A stretch of 25,169 nucleotides of DNA from DASUGM01 sp036274055 (GCA_036274055.1 DASUGM010000128.1:1-25169); one strand, 5' to 3'; numbered from the stretch's first letter, positions 14,267 to 22,406 are shown. Notes: generated by a model from the sequence alone, not told the origin. Translations and numbers: made by a program.

Positions 14267-15030
14267 TTGATCAACGCTCTGACTTCAGCGGGCGGATCGA
14301 ATTCGCTGTCCTTGACGTTGTCGAACTCCATGGCGGTCACCGTCACCGCCGACTCGAGCTGCATCCCGCGCTCGACGATCATCGACGGCTGCAGCACCGT
14401 GCCGTATTTCTTCCATTCGCGGACGATGTGCGTGGTCGGGATCACCCCTTGCGGGCTGGCGCGCTCGCCCTCGTAGCCGAGCAACAGTCCGGTGTTGATG
14501 TCGAAATAGGTGGTTTGAACGGTGCCCGACTGAAGCACCATCTTCACTTTGTACGCCTCGGCGCCTTCGAAAGTCTGGCGGCCTTCGACGGTCATCTCCT
14601 TGACGAACTCGGGGCCGAAGAGTTGACCGTCAAACGTCGCATCGTCTTTCGTCTCGGCGAGCTCCCGCCCGGTCTGGATCGACGCACCGGCCAGTGGGTT
14701 GAGCGACCAGCCGTTCTTGCCGTCATAGCCCTGTTCGATCGTGCCGATGGGCGCGATCGTCACTCTCTGCCGCATCTTGTTTGGCCGCGCCGTGATGATC
14801 TCGATGTCGCCGCTGAGCCCCTGAGCCGCGAGCGAAAGCTGGCCGCGAATCCGAACCGATTTGATGGCCTTGTAAGCGGCCTCGCCGCCGATCGCCTTGA
14901 CGTACTTCGCGACGATGTCCCGGGCCGCCGGCAACGGCGCGTTCTGTGCCTGGACGACCGGCGCGAGCAACGCGACCGCCGCGACCACGGGAACGAACCG
15001 AACCAGGGCGCTGTCGAAACGTCTGAACAT
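14263..15030 (-). CDS. Exported LolA/outer-membrane-lipoprotein-sorting-like protein
   Basis: A 255-aa protein with a signal peptide (FVPVVAAVALLAPVVQAQ, cleavage near 29). The mature part begins with ARDIVAKYVKAIGGEAAYKA, an opening common to LolA/LolB-like and DUF620-like periplasmic proteins. A long beta-rich sheet follows (VRIRGQLSLAAQGLSGDIEI, GYDGKNGWSLNP, YKVKMVLQSGTVQTTYFD, YFDINTGLLLGYEGE). Such folds bind lipid or lipoprotein ligands, but no partner is evident here. The start MFRRFD at 15030 is preferred over MGEHP five codons upstream, because GGGGAG is well spaced before it. It is translationally coupled to the S41 peptidase and divergent from the PQQ-propeller gene. Confidence 0.72.
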   Translation of the reverse strand: MFRRFDSALVRFVPVVAAVALLAPVVQAQNAPLPAARDIVAKYVKAIGGEAAYKAIKSVRIRGQLSLAAQGLSGDIEIITARPNKMRQRVTIAPIGTIEQGYDGKNGWSLNPLAGASIQTGRELAETKDDATFDGQLFGPEFVKEMTVEGRQTFEGAEAYKVKMVLQSGTVQTTYFDINTGLLLGYEGERASPQGVIPTTHIVREWKKYGTVLQPSMIVERGMQLESAVTVTAMEFDNVKDSEFDPPAEVRALIK

Positions 15031-15074
15031 TGGGTGCTCCCCCATCGATAATAGTGCTGCGCGCGGAGGTTTGT

Positions 15075-16376
15075 ATGTGGACGGTCCGAATCGCGGCGAT
15101 CCCGGCTGTCGTCATGCTGGTGGCGTGGGGATCGCTCCAGGCGGGGCCGGCGGCCGCGCCGAACGGCAACTGGCCGCAGTGGCGCGGGCCGCTGCGTGAC
15201 GGCGTCTCGACCGAGACCGGGTTGCTCAGCAGCTGGCCGGCGGCCGGTCCGCCGCTCGTGTGGTCGGCGAAGGGTCTCGGCCGCGGATTTTCCAGTGTCT
15301 CGGTCGCCGGCGGCAGGATCTTCACGATGGGCGATCGCGGCAGCGCCCAGTTCGTGATCGCCCTCGACGAGGAAACCGGCAAAGAGCTGTGGGCGGCGAG
15401 AGTCGGCGCAAATTACAACAGCCCTGACGACTTCAACGGCCCGCGCGGCACGCCGACGATCGACGGGGGGATGCTTTACGCGCTCGGCGCCTACAGCGAC
15501 CTGGTCGCCGTCGACGTCGCAACCGGCAAGGAGCGCTGGCGGCGGAATCTCGAGCGCGACTTCGGCGGGCAGATGATGTCCGGCTGGCAGTGGTCCGAAT
15601 CGCCCCTCGTCGACGGCGATAACGTCGTGGTCACGCCGGGGAGCAATCGCGCCGCGCTGGTGACGCTCGACAAGACGACCGGCAAGGAGATCTGGCGCGC
15701 TGGGGTGCCGCGTCTTGGTCCGAAGGGCGCCGACGGCGCCGGCTACTCGTCGATCGTGATTTCGAACGGCGGCGGCGTGAAGCAATACGTTCAGCTCACC
15801 GGCCGCGGCCTGGTCGGTGTCCGCGCCAGCGACGGCAGATATCTCTGGGGCAACAACGCCGTCGCGAACGACATCGCCAACATCTCGACGCCGATCGTGA
15901 AAGGCAACGCCGTCTTCGCGTCGACCAGCTACGACACCGGATCGGTCCTGGTCGAGCTCGCACCCGACGGACATGGCGGCGTGACCGCGACGCAGAAGTA
16001 CTTCATTCCGCCGAATCGCTTTCAGAGCCACCACGGCGGGATGGTGCTGGTCGGCGACTACCTCTACGGCGGCCACGGCCAGAGCAACGGATTTCCGGTC
16101 TGCCTCGACTTCGCGACCGGCAAGTCGATGTGGTCGCCGGTGCGCAACGCCGGCACCGGATCGGCGGCGGTGATCGCCGCGGACGGCAAGCTGTACTTCC
16201 GCTATCAGAACGGCATGGTCGTGCTGATTGACGCCACTCCGGCGGGCTACAGGGAATCGGGATCGTTTCAGATTCCGAATCCCTTTCACTTGAGCTGGCC
16301 GCACCCGGTCATTGCCGGCGGCCGACTCTATCTGCGCGAACAGGACGCGCTGCACGCCTACAACATCAAACGGTGA
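15075..16376 (+). CDS. Secreted PQQ-like beta-propeller (WD40-like) protein
   Basis: A 433-aa protein. The start at 15075 is set by GGAGG at 15065-15069; an in-frame TTG 15 codons earlier is rejected. Residues 1-28 form a signal peptide ending near AGPAAAP. NWPQWRGPLRDGVS opens the mature chain, a hallmark of PQQ-like propellers common in Acidobacteria and Planctomycetes. Blades follow with repeats such as VIALDEETGKELWAARVG, LVAVDVATGKERWRRNLE and VTLDKTTGKEIWRAGVP. No PQQ-dehydrogenase active-site Cys-Cys or haem motif is seen, so it is probably a structural or binding protein, not an oxidase. It forms a short operon with the 72-aa gene 4 bp downstream. Confidence 0.85.
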   Translation: MWTVRIAAIPAVVMLVAWGSLQAGPAAAPNGNWPQWRGPLRDGVSTETGLLSSWPAAGPPLVWSAKGLGRGFSSVSVAGGRIFTMGDRGSAQFVIALDEETGKELWAARVGANYNSPDDFNGPRGTPTIDGGMLYALGAYSDLVAVDVATGKERWRRNLERDFGGQMMSGWQWSESPLVDGDNVVVTPGSNRAALVTLDKTTGKEIWRAGVPRLGPKGADGAGYSSIVISNGGGVKQYVQLTGRGLVGVRASDGRYLWGNNAVANDIANISTPIVKGNAVFASTSYDTGSVLVELAPDGHGGVTATQKYFIPPNRFQSHHGGMVLVGDYLYGGHGQSNGFPVCLDFATGKSMWSPVRNAGTGSAAVIAADGKLYFRYQNGMVVLIDATPAGYRESGSFQIPNPFHLSWPHPVIAGGRLYLREQDALHAYNIKR

Positions 16377-16380
16377 CCCC

Positions 16381-16599
16381 ATGCTGAAAGGAACGCGTCA
16401 AGGTGTGATCAAGCGGATTCAGCCGATCTCGATCCACGGCCAGGTCTCGCTCGACGTGTTCTGGGTCGATCCGGACGATCCCGAGGAAGAAGTTCGCCAC
16501 GCGCGCGTCGGCGACGAGGCGGCGCCGCGCGGCATGGAGCCGGGCGACACGGTGACGATGCACTATCTGATGGGGATGGTGACGCAGATCACGAAATGA
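16381..16599 (+). CDS. Small conserved-looking protein of unknown function (72 aa)
   Basis: The ATG at 16381 lies 4 bp after the PQQ-propeller stop, so the two are likely co-transcribed. The product (MLKGTRQGVIKRIQPISIHG at its start) is rich in beta-forming residues, with an acidic middle (DPDDPEEEV) and an HARVGDEAAPRGMEPGDTV segment suggesting a small beta-barrel. It has no signal peptide or membrane helix. No family is recognised. Base composition and codon use match its neighbours. A word-iterated palindrome begins 5 bp after the stop codon. Confidence 0.6.
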   Translation: MLKGTRQGVIKRIQPISIHGQVSLDVFWVDPDDPEEEVRHARVGDEAAPRGMEPGDTVTMHYLMGMVTQITK

Positions 16600-16604
16600 A
16601 CCCT

Positions 16605-16734
16605 GTTAATGGGGCAATGGGTGAATGGGTGAATGCGGAAATGCGGAAATGCGCGACTGCACGACTGCAATCATTCCCGCATTCACCCACTCACACGTTT
16701 CCGCACTCACCCATTCACTCATTGCCTCACTAAC
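16605..16734. repeat. Word-iterated palindrome, AATGGGTGAATGCGG family, copy 1
   Basis: The left arm 16605-16641 and right arm 16698-16734 are complementary at 33 of 37 positions, and all four differences are A/G transitions. Between them lie GCGGAAAT and CGACTGCA repeats that are themselves partly self-complementary. It sits between convergent genes, begins 5 bp after one stop codon and contains the last five codons of the lipoprotein gene. Copies 2 and 3 are at 18516-18640 and 22280-22378. Confidence 0.9.
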
Positions 16735-17279
16735 TGAAAAGTGGCCGGGGCCGCAAACGCCGGATCGTCCGCCGTGCGCGATTCCAGCCAGCGTCGGAGC
16801 GCGGCGCGTGGCGCGGCGAGGATGATTTGCTCACGCTCCGAACGGAATCCCTGCAGCGACGGCGGCAGCGTCTTCGCCGTGAGCGCGCGCATGAACCACT
16901 CGTGCGCGAGCGGAGCGACGGTCAGTTCGTCGGCGGCAATGGCAACGCGCACCAGCGCGTGCCCGGGCATCACGAATGACCCGCCGTCCTGGCCGCGCAC
17001 CGGCGCGAGGTCGAGGTAGGTCAACGTCCCTTCCTTGAACAGATAGCCGGTCAGCGTGCCGGTTTCGATCGGGTGAGTGAACTTGATCTTGTACGAGCGC
17101 CACTCGCTGCGCTCGATCACCGCCGTTACGTTGTCGTCGGCGTCCTTCCACGAGCCGAGCAGGCGCTCGTCGAACGTGATCGCAGCCTCGTCGTAGAAGC
17201 GGTCGAGGCCGAGCACGAGGCAGCCCGATGTCGCCATCGTCGCGGCGAGAAGCGCGAGCAGGATGAGTCCGCGTTTCAT
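16719..17279 (-). CDS. Lipoprotein of unknown function
   Basis: A 186-aa protein starting MKRGLILLALLAATMATSGC; the lipobox TSGC gives lipidation at Cys20. The mature part has FYDEAAITFDERLLGSWKD, the start of a lipocalin-like or DUF-type beta barrel (LLGSWKD), then strands such as YKIKFTHPIETGTLTGYLFK. The function is unknown. The ATG at 17279 overlaps the MFS stop (ATGA) and is preceded by GGAG, so it is coupled to the transporter and may be its outer-surface companion. The final residues LVRQ and the stop codon are encoded inside the right arm of palindrome copy 1, which suggests the element supplied the current C-terminus. Confidence 0.75.
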   Translation of the reverse strand: MKRGLILLALLAATMATSGCLVLGLDRFYDEAAITFDERLLGSWKDADDNVTAVIERSEWRSYKIKFTHPIETGTLTGYLFKEGTLTYLDLAPVRGQDGGSFVMPGHALVRVAIAADELTVAPLAHEWFMRALTAKTLPPSLQGFRSEREQIILAAPRAALRRWLESRTADDPAFAAPATFQLVRQ

Positions 17280-18502
17280 TCGATGCTCCGGCCGCGCGTC
17301 TCTGGAATCGCCAGCCAGCACAGAGTGGCGATCACGAACATGCCGGCTGAAATCGACAACGCCGCCGGAAACCCGTGCCGGTCGGCGACGCTGCCGACCA
17401 GCGTCGGCGCAAACGCGCTGGCGACACGGCCGATGTTGTAGGTGAAGCCCTGCGCCGTGCCGCGGATCGCGGTCGGAAAAATCTCCGCCGTGACCGTGCC
17501 AAACCCGCTGAAATGCCCGGTCGCGAAGAACGACGCGATCGGGCCGAGCGCGAGCAGCGCCCACACCTGCGACACCGACGTGTAGGCCCACACCAGCACC
17601 GCCGCCGCCATCAGGTAGCCGATGTAGGTGCGCTTGCGGCCGATGGCGTCGCTGATGAATCCGAAGGTCACGTACCCGCACCACGTGCCGACGTTGTTCA
17701 TGAACACCAGGAGACTCATCGTGTCGTTCGACAGCCCGATGCCGCCGCGATCGATCGGCGTGCGCAGGTAGGCCGGCACCCAGGTGTTGAACCCCCAGTA
17801 GGCGAACAGAGTGCACGAGTTCATCAGCGCCAGCGCGAGCGTGACCCCGACGAGCGGCCCGCTCATCAACTGGCCGAGCGACGCCTTCTGGCGCGACGAC
17901 TTCTGCCGCTTCCAGAGCGGTGACTCCTCGACGTTGCGCCGGACCCACAGCGTCAGCAGCGCCGGCAGCACGCCGACGAAGAACACCATCCGCCAGTCGT
18001 AACCGAGGACTTCCGTGACGACCCATTGCGTCAGCGTCGCCAGCGCGTAGCCGATCGCCCACGAGCTCTGCATGAACGCGAGCGCCTTGCCGCGGTGCTG
18101 GTCGGGCCAGCTTTCCGAGACCAGTGTCGCGCCGCTCGCCCATTCGCCGCCCATGCCGAGCCCGAGCAGGACGCGGAACACGCCGAGCTGCAGCGCCGTG
18201 GTCGCGAACCCGCACGCCGCGGTGAAGATCGAATAGAGCAGCACGCTCCACATCAGCGCGCGCCGCCGCCCGTAGCGGTCGGAGATGACCCCGAAGAACA
18301 ACCCGCCCGCCGCCGCCGCGAGCAGCATCGCCGACTGCAGCGCGCCGGACGTGACCTTGTCGAGCGACAGCGCCGCCATCAGATCCGGCAGCACCAGCGC
18401 GTACAGCATCACGTCGAACGAATCGAGCATCCAGCCGAGCGAAGCGGCGACGAGCGCCTTCTTGCCTTGCGGCGTCCCTTCGCGCCACCAGAGGAAGCTC
18501 AT
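17276..18502 (-). CDS. MFS transporter (metabolite:H+ symporter-like)
   Basis: A 408-aa protein with about 12 transmembrane segments. LGWMLDSFDVMLYALVLPDL (22-41) and the loop 2-3 motif GVISDRYGRRRALM match the aromatic-acid/organic-acid symporter branch of the major facilitator superfamily. LGMGGEWASGATLVSESWP is the loop 4-5 signature of that branch, and a second copy of motif A is GFISDAIGRKRTYIGY. The substrate is not determined. Because hydantoinase A/B genes lie just upstream on the same strand, uptake of a cyclic amide or amino-acid derivative is a reasonable inference. A GGAG ribosome site precedes the ATG. A palindrome separates this gene from hyuB. Confidence 0.9.
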   Translation of the reverse strand: MSFLWWREGTPQGKKALVAASLGWMLDSFDVMLYALVLPDLMAALSLDKVTSGALQSAMLLAAAAGGLFFGVISDRYGRRRALMWSVLLYSIFTAACGFATTALQLGVFRVLLGLGMGGEWASGATLVSESWPDQHRGKALAFMQSSWAIGYALATLTQWVVTEVLGYDWRMVFFVGVLPALLTLWVRRNVEESPLWKRQKSSRQKASLGQLMSGPLVGVTLALALMNSCTLFAYWGFNTWVPAYLRTPIDRGGIGLSNDTMSLLVFMNNVGTWCGYVTFGFISDAIGRKRTYIGYLMAAAVLVWAYTSVSQVWALLALGPIASFFATGHFSGFGTVTAEIFPTAIRGTAQGFTYNIGRVASAFAPTLVGSVADRHGFPAALSISAGMFVIATLCWLAIPETRGRSIE

Positions 18503-18515
18503 TCACTCCGTCCTT

Positions 18516-18640
18516 GTTAATGAGGCAATGAGTGAATGAGTGAATGCGATCACTGAGCCAATGCTTTCAATGCTGGAATGAAGACAGTCGCGCATTACCT
18601 CATTGACCGCATTCACCCATTCAGCCATTGCCCCATTAAC
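18516..18640. repeat. Word-iterated palindrome, AATGGGTGAATGCGG family, copy 2
   Basis: The left arm 18516-18548 pairs with 18608-18640 at 29 of 33 positions. The first arm differs from copy 1 at only a few positions. The loop holds further near-copies (AATGCTTTCAATGCTGGAATG). It lies between two genes of the same strand, 10 bp downstream of the hyuB stop and 13 bp upstream of the MFS start, so it is not restricted to convergent borders. Confidence 0.88.
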
Positions 18641-18650
18641 GGAGGCTCCA

Positions 18651-20258
18651 TCAACTGGAATGGCCATATCCGCCTCCGCCCGGCGTCTCGACGCGAATGC
18701 GATCCCCGCGGCGAAGCTGCAGCTCGATCTTCCCTGGTAGCAGGGTTTCGATACCGTCGCGAATCAGCGTGTTGCGCCCCAGACCGCCCGGACCGCCCCC
18801 CTGGACCCCATAAGGTGGATTGCGGCGGCGCTCGGTCAGCAGCGTCAGCGAGATATCGGTCAGCGCCTCGTACTCACGCACCAGCCCTTCGCCGCCGGAG
18901 GACGCCCCCGCGCCGGCGCTGTCGGTTCGCAGCTTGTATTGACGGATCCGCACTGGCAGATAGTGTTCGATCGCTTCCACCGGCGTGTTGCGGGTGTTGC
19001 TCATGTGCACGTGCACGCCGCTCAGGCCCGCCATTCCGCGCCGCCCGCCCATGCCGCCGCCCATCGTCTCGTAGTACGCGAAGCGGCGCCCGGTCGCCGG
19101 ATGAGTGCCGCCGAGCGTGACGTTGTTCATCGTGCCCTGGCTGGCCGCGGGCAGGCGATCGGGCAGCGCCCTGCCGAGCGCGCCGAGGACGACGTCGGTG
19201 ATGCGCTGCGACGTTTCGACGTTGCCGCCGGCGACCGCGGCGGGACGATTCGCGTTGACGATCGATCCGCGCGGCGCGATCACCGTCAACGCGCGCGACA
19301 CGCCGGCGTTGTAAAGCACATCGTCGCCGACGAGACAGCGGAAGGCGTACAGACAGGCTGACAACGTCATCGCGTAGTTGGCATTGACGCTGCCCTGCAC
19401 CTGCGGCGCTGAGCCGGTGAAATCAACGATCGCGTGATCGCCCTTGATCGTCACCGCCGCGCGAATCGGCACCGGCGCCTCGCTGAAACCGTCGTCGTCG
19501 AGCGCGTCTTCGAACTCGTAGCGGCCGGCGGGGATGCGGCGAATCGCGGCGCGAATCACGCGCTCGGTGTAGTCCTGGAGCGCCGCGGCATAGCTCAAGG
19601 TCGGCTCGAGGCCGTAGCGCCGCACGGTCTCACGCAGCCGGGCCTCGGCGACGCGGTTAGCGGCGATCTGCGCCGACAGGTCGCCTTCGCGCTCGTCGGG
19701 GGTGCGGACGTTGGCGAGCAGCAGCTTCATCACGTCGCCGACGATGGTGCCGCGCCGCGCCAGCAATACCGGCGGCAGAATCAGACCTTCCTGGAAAATC
19801 TCGCGGGCCACGGGCATCGACCCCGGGCTCATGCCGCCGACGTCGGAGTGATGGGCGCGATTGGCGACGAAAAACGTCGCGCGGCGATCGCGGCGGCCGA
19901 GAAATACCGGCGACACCAGCGTGATGTCCGGCAGATGGGTGCCGCCATGAAACGGGTCGTTCAGCATCACGATGTCGCCCGGCTGCATCGCGACGTTGTC
20001 AATCGCGGCACGCACCGAAAGCGGCATCGCGCCGAGGTGCACCGGCATGTGATCGCCCTGGGCAATCGTCTCGCCCTGGGCGTCGTACACCGCGCACGAG
20101 TAGTCGAGCCGTTCCTTGATGTTCGGCGAGAAGCCGGTGCGGCAGAGCGTGACGCCCATCTCTTCGGCGATCGACAGGAAGAGATTCTTGAAGATCTCGA
20201 ACTCGATCGGACTCGCAGAGCCGCGGAGGGCGGCAGCGACGCGGAGACGGCGAGTCAT
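18651..20258 (-). CDS. hyuB: Hydantoinase B / oxoprolinase family beta subunit
   Basis: A 535-aa HyuB-type protein of normal length. SPIEFEIFKNLFLSIAEEMG (16-35), TLCRTGFSPNIKERLDYSCA, LNDPFHGGTHLPDITLVSPV, FVANRAHHSDVGGMSPGSMP and the C-terminal ETPGGGGYG are all family hallmarks. With HyuA it forms an ATP-dependent hydrolase of cyclic amides (hydantoins, 5-oxoproline or similar). The substrate cannot be assigned from sequence alone. The ATG at 20258 overlaps the hyuA stop by 4 bp and has GGAG upstream, giving coupled expression with HyuA. Confidence 0.94.
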   Translation of the reverse strand: MTRRLRVAAALRGSASPIEFEIFKNLFLSIAEEMGVTLCRTGFSPNIKERLDYSCAVYDAQGETIAQGDHMPVHLGAMPLSVRAAIDNVAMQPGDIVMLNDPFHGGTHLPDITLVSPVFLGRRDRRATFFVANRAHHSDVGGMSPGSMPVAREIFQEGLILPPVLLARRGTIVGDVMKLLLANVRTPDEREGDLSAQIAANRVAEARLRETVRRYGLEPTLSYAAALQDYTERVIRAAIRRIPAGRYEFEDALDDDGFSEAPVPIRAAVTIKGDHAIVDFTGSAPQVQGSVNANYAMTLSACLYAFRCLVGDDVLYNAGVSRALTVIAPRGSIVNANRPAAVAGGNVETSQRITDVVLGALGRALPDRLPAASQGTMNNVTLGGTHPATGRRFAYYETMGGGMGGRRGMAGLSGVHVHMSNTRNTPVEAIEHYLPVRIRQYKLRTDSAGAGASSGGEGLVREYEALTDISLTLLTERRRNPPYGVQGGGPGGLGRNTLIRDGIETLLPGKIELQLRRGDRIRVETPGGGGYGHSS

Positions 20259-22249
20259 GACTTACTCCGTGAACCGTGAGCCGTACGCCGTGAGCCGGTC
20301 AGCAGCACATTTCCAAACGCGTCCACTGCGAACCGCGCCTTCGGCGGCACCACCACCGTCGCCTCCCCGCCGGTGATCACCGCCGGCCCGGTGGCGCGCG
20401 CGCCGGGCGTCAGATCGTCCCAGCGAAACGACGCGACCTTCACGTCGCGGCCGTTGAAGCGGCCGGTGCGGACGGCCGCTGGTCTGGGCGTGGAATGTTT
20501 CACGCGCGAACGCGGGAGAGCCGGCTTGTCGGTGATTCCGGCGGCCCGAACCCGCACGGCCACGACTTCAGTCGGGCGATGCGGATTCGAGTAGCCATAG
20601 AGACGGCCATGACGCGCATCGAAGTCGCCGCGGTAGCGCTTCGCGAACGGGACCGTGATCTCGAACGACTGGCCGACATACCGAACATCGAGGAGCAACT
20701 CGAGGCGTTGCCGCCGGGGTTGAAAGCCCTCACGTTTCAGATCGTCCTTCGCCGCCGCGACGAGCGGCGCGAACCGTCTCTCGAGATCCCTCCAGGACAG
20801 TCTTTCGCTGCCACGTAGCACGGTCGCGGAGTAATCCCGGGTCACATCGGCGACCAGCATCCCGAGCGCCGAAAGAACGCCGGCATGCCTCGGCACGACG
20901 ACAGTACCGATCTCGAGACGCTCGGCGATCTCGCAGGCATGCATGCCGCCGGCGCCGCCGAACGCCACGAGTGCGAAGCGCCGCGGATCGTGGCCGCGCT
21001 CGACCGAAACGACGCGAATCGCGCGTTCCATGTTGGCGTTGGCGACGCGAATCACGCCTTCCGCCAGCGTCGGCACGTCCATCTTCAGTTGTCGCGCGAG
21101 GCCCTGCGCAGCGGTCCGCGCGCGCGAGATGTCGAGCGCCATCCGCCCGCCGAGAAACAACTCGGGATCGAGCCGGCCGAGCAGCAGGTTGGCGTCGGTG
21201 ACCGTCAACTCGGTGCCGGTGCCGTAGCAGGCCGGCCCCGGATTGGCGCCGGCGCTCCGCGGGCCGACGCGCAGGGCGCCGCCGGCATCCACGAAGGCAA
21301 TCGATCCGCCACCGGCGCCGACCGTGTGGATGTCGATCACCGGCAGCCGTACCGGAAAGTCCCCGACCTTCGCATCCGTCGTCGTCGGAATCGCCTCGTC
21401 GACCAGCGCGACGTCGGTAGACGTGCCGCCCATGTCGAAGGAGATCACGCGCGGAAAACCGGCGGCGTGGGCGACGGCGTGCGCGCCGACGACGCCGGCG
21501 GCCGGCCCGGAGAGGACCGTGCGCACCGCCTGCGCCCGCGCCGCAGCGGCGGAAATCGATCCGCCATTCGACTGCATGATCGCCAGCCGCGATTTGCGCA
21601 GCCCGGCTTCGAGCGCGGCGAGATAGCGATCGATGAGCGGCGTCACATAAGCGCTGACGACCGTCGTGCTCCACCGCTCGTACTCGCGATACTCGGGCAG
21701 CACTTCGTGCGACGTCACGACCGCGAAGCCGCGGTCGCGGAGGAAGCCGGCGACGATCCGCTCGTGGGCGGGATTCGCGTAGGCATGCAGCAGGCAGACG
21801 GCGACGATTTCGACATCGCGGCGGCGCAGCTGATCGGCAATCGCGGGTAACGACGCGGTATCGACCGGCTCGATGACGTCGCCGCCGGCCGCGAGCCGTT
21901 CGGTGATACCGAACGTCAACTCGGGATCGACAATCGGACGTGGCGCCGGCACGAAGAAGTTGTAAAGCTCGGGCCGCGTCTGCCGCCCGATGCGCAGCAC
22001 GTCTTCGAACCCCGCGGTCGCGACGAGCCCGACGCGCGCACCCTTGCGTTCGAGCACGGCGTTGGTCGCAACGGTCGATCCGTGAACCACTTCGGGCGGC
22101 GTGATGCCGCCGGCGAGGGCGGCGATGCCGGCCAGAATCGCCCGCGACGGATCGTCTGAACTGGTGCGGAGTTTATGTACGGAGAGGCCAGATTTATCTA
22201 GACGGACAAAATCAGTAAATGTCCCGCCGGTGTCGATCCCGATCCGCAC
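20255..22249 (-). CDS. hyuA: Hydantoinase A / oxoprolinase family alpha subunit
   Basis: A 664-aa HyuA-type subunit. The N-terminal domain has IGIDTGGTFTDFVRLD and HGSTVATNAVLERKGARVG, and the central domain has SFDMGGTSTDVALVD, an actin-like ATP-binding pattern. GGAGGMHACEIAERL and a C-terminal beta domain follow. It activates the cyclic amide with ATP for hydrolysis with HyuB. The GTG at 22249 has no Shine-Dalgarno sequence, and TAGAAT ends 7 nt upstream, a leaderless arrangement. The last dozen residues (about TGSRRTAHGSRSKS) are encoded by an iterated CCGTGAGCCG repeat and extend past the usual family end (AFGNVLL). Confidence 0.94.
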   Translation of the reverse strand: MRIGIDTGGTFTDFVRLDKSGLSVHKLRTSSDDPSRAILAGIAALAGGITPPEVVHGSTVATNAVLERKGARVGLVATAGFEDVLRIGRQTRPELYNFFVPAPRPIVDPELTFGITERLAAGGDVIEPVDTASLPAIADQLRRRDVEIVAVCLLHAYANPAHERIVAGFLRDRGFAVVTSHEVLPEYREYERWSTTVVSAYVTPLIDRYLAALEAGLRKSRLAIMQSNGGSISAAAARAQAVRTVLSGPAAGVVGAHAVAHAAGFPRVISFDMGGTSTDVALVDEAIPTTTDAKVGDFPVRLPVIDIHTVGAGGGSIAFVDAGGALRVGPRSAGANPGPACYGTGTELTVTDANLLLGRLDPELFLGGRMALDISRARTAAQGLARQLKMDVPTLAEGVIRVANANMERAIRVVSVERGHDPRRFALVAFGGAGGMHACEIAERLEIGTVVVPRHAGVLSALGMLVADVTRDYSATVLRGSERLSWRDLERRFAPLVAAAKDDLKREGFQPRRQRLELLLDVRYVGQSFEITVPFAKRYRGDFDARHGRLYGYSNPHRPTEVVAVRVRAAGITDKPALPRSRVKHSTPRPAAVRTGRFNGRDVKVASFRWDDLTPGARATGPAVITGGEATVVVPPKARFAVDAFGNVLLTGSRRTAHGSRSKS
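20267..20297. repeat. Iterated CCGTGAGCCG repeat within the 3' end of hyuA
   Basis: CCGTGAGCCG occurs at 20274-20283 and 20288-20297, with a degenerate CCGTGAAC at 20267-20274 and a GTAC-centred palindromic segment between. It is inside the hyuA frame and encodes the extra basic tail. The composition and word iteration resemble the border palindromes elsewhere in the window. Confidence 0.65.
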
Positions 22250-22256
22250 GCACGGG

Positions 22257-22262
22257 ATTCTA
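22257..22262 (-). promoter_or_regulatory. Candidate leaderless -10 box for hyuA
   Basis: TAGAAT reads on the minus strand at 22262-22257 and ends 7 nt before the GTG start at 22249. An overlapping TAGACT lies just upstream. The spacing predicts transcription starting at or next to the initiation codon. Confidence 0.45.
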
Positions 22263-22279
22263 GTCTAGGGCCTACTCTT

Positions 22280-22378
22280 GCTAATGAGGCAGTGAGTGAA
22301 TGGGTGAATGCGGAAATGCCGCACTGGATCAATCGGTAAATGACAACCGTCGCGCACGCACTCACCCATTCAGCCAAT
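22280..22378. repeat. Word-iterated palindrome, AATGGGTGAATGCGG family, copy 3 (right arm truncated)
   Basis: The left arm 22280-22312 closely matches copies 1 and 2. The right arm 22357-22378 pairs with only the inner 22 positions (18 matches) and stops where the A-tract of the terminator begins, lacking the final GCCTCATTAAC-like part. It lies between the candidate small RNA and hyuA. Confidence 0.85.
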
Positions 22379-22406
22379 AAAAAAAGGCCCGCGTGAGCGG
22401 GCCTTT
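22379..22406 (-). terminator. Strong intrinsic terminator
   Basis: A perfect 10-bp stem (AAAGGCCCGC at 22383-22392 with GCGGGCCTTT at 22397-22406) and a 4-nt loop are preceded on the plus strand by seven A. Read on the minus strand this is a GC-rich hairpin followed by seven T, a textbook rho-independent terminator for leftward transcripts. Confidence 0.93.

Noticed and set aside
14760..16382. A 540-aa minus-strand frame opposite the PQQ-propeller gene
   Set aside because: Low-complexity Arg/Ala composition and no domain. The plus strand has a clear propeller with signal peptide and ribosome site.
16719..18506. A 595-aa minus-strand frame spanning the MFS gene and the lipoprotein
   Set aside because: Its first 400 residues are an Arg/Ala-rich shadow of the MFS gene. 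Only the last 186 residues, from the lipobox-bearing Met at 17279, form a real protein.
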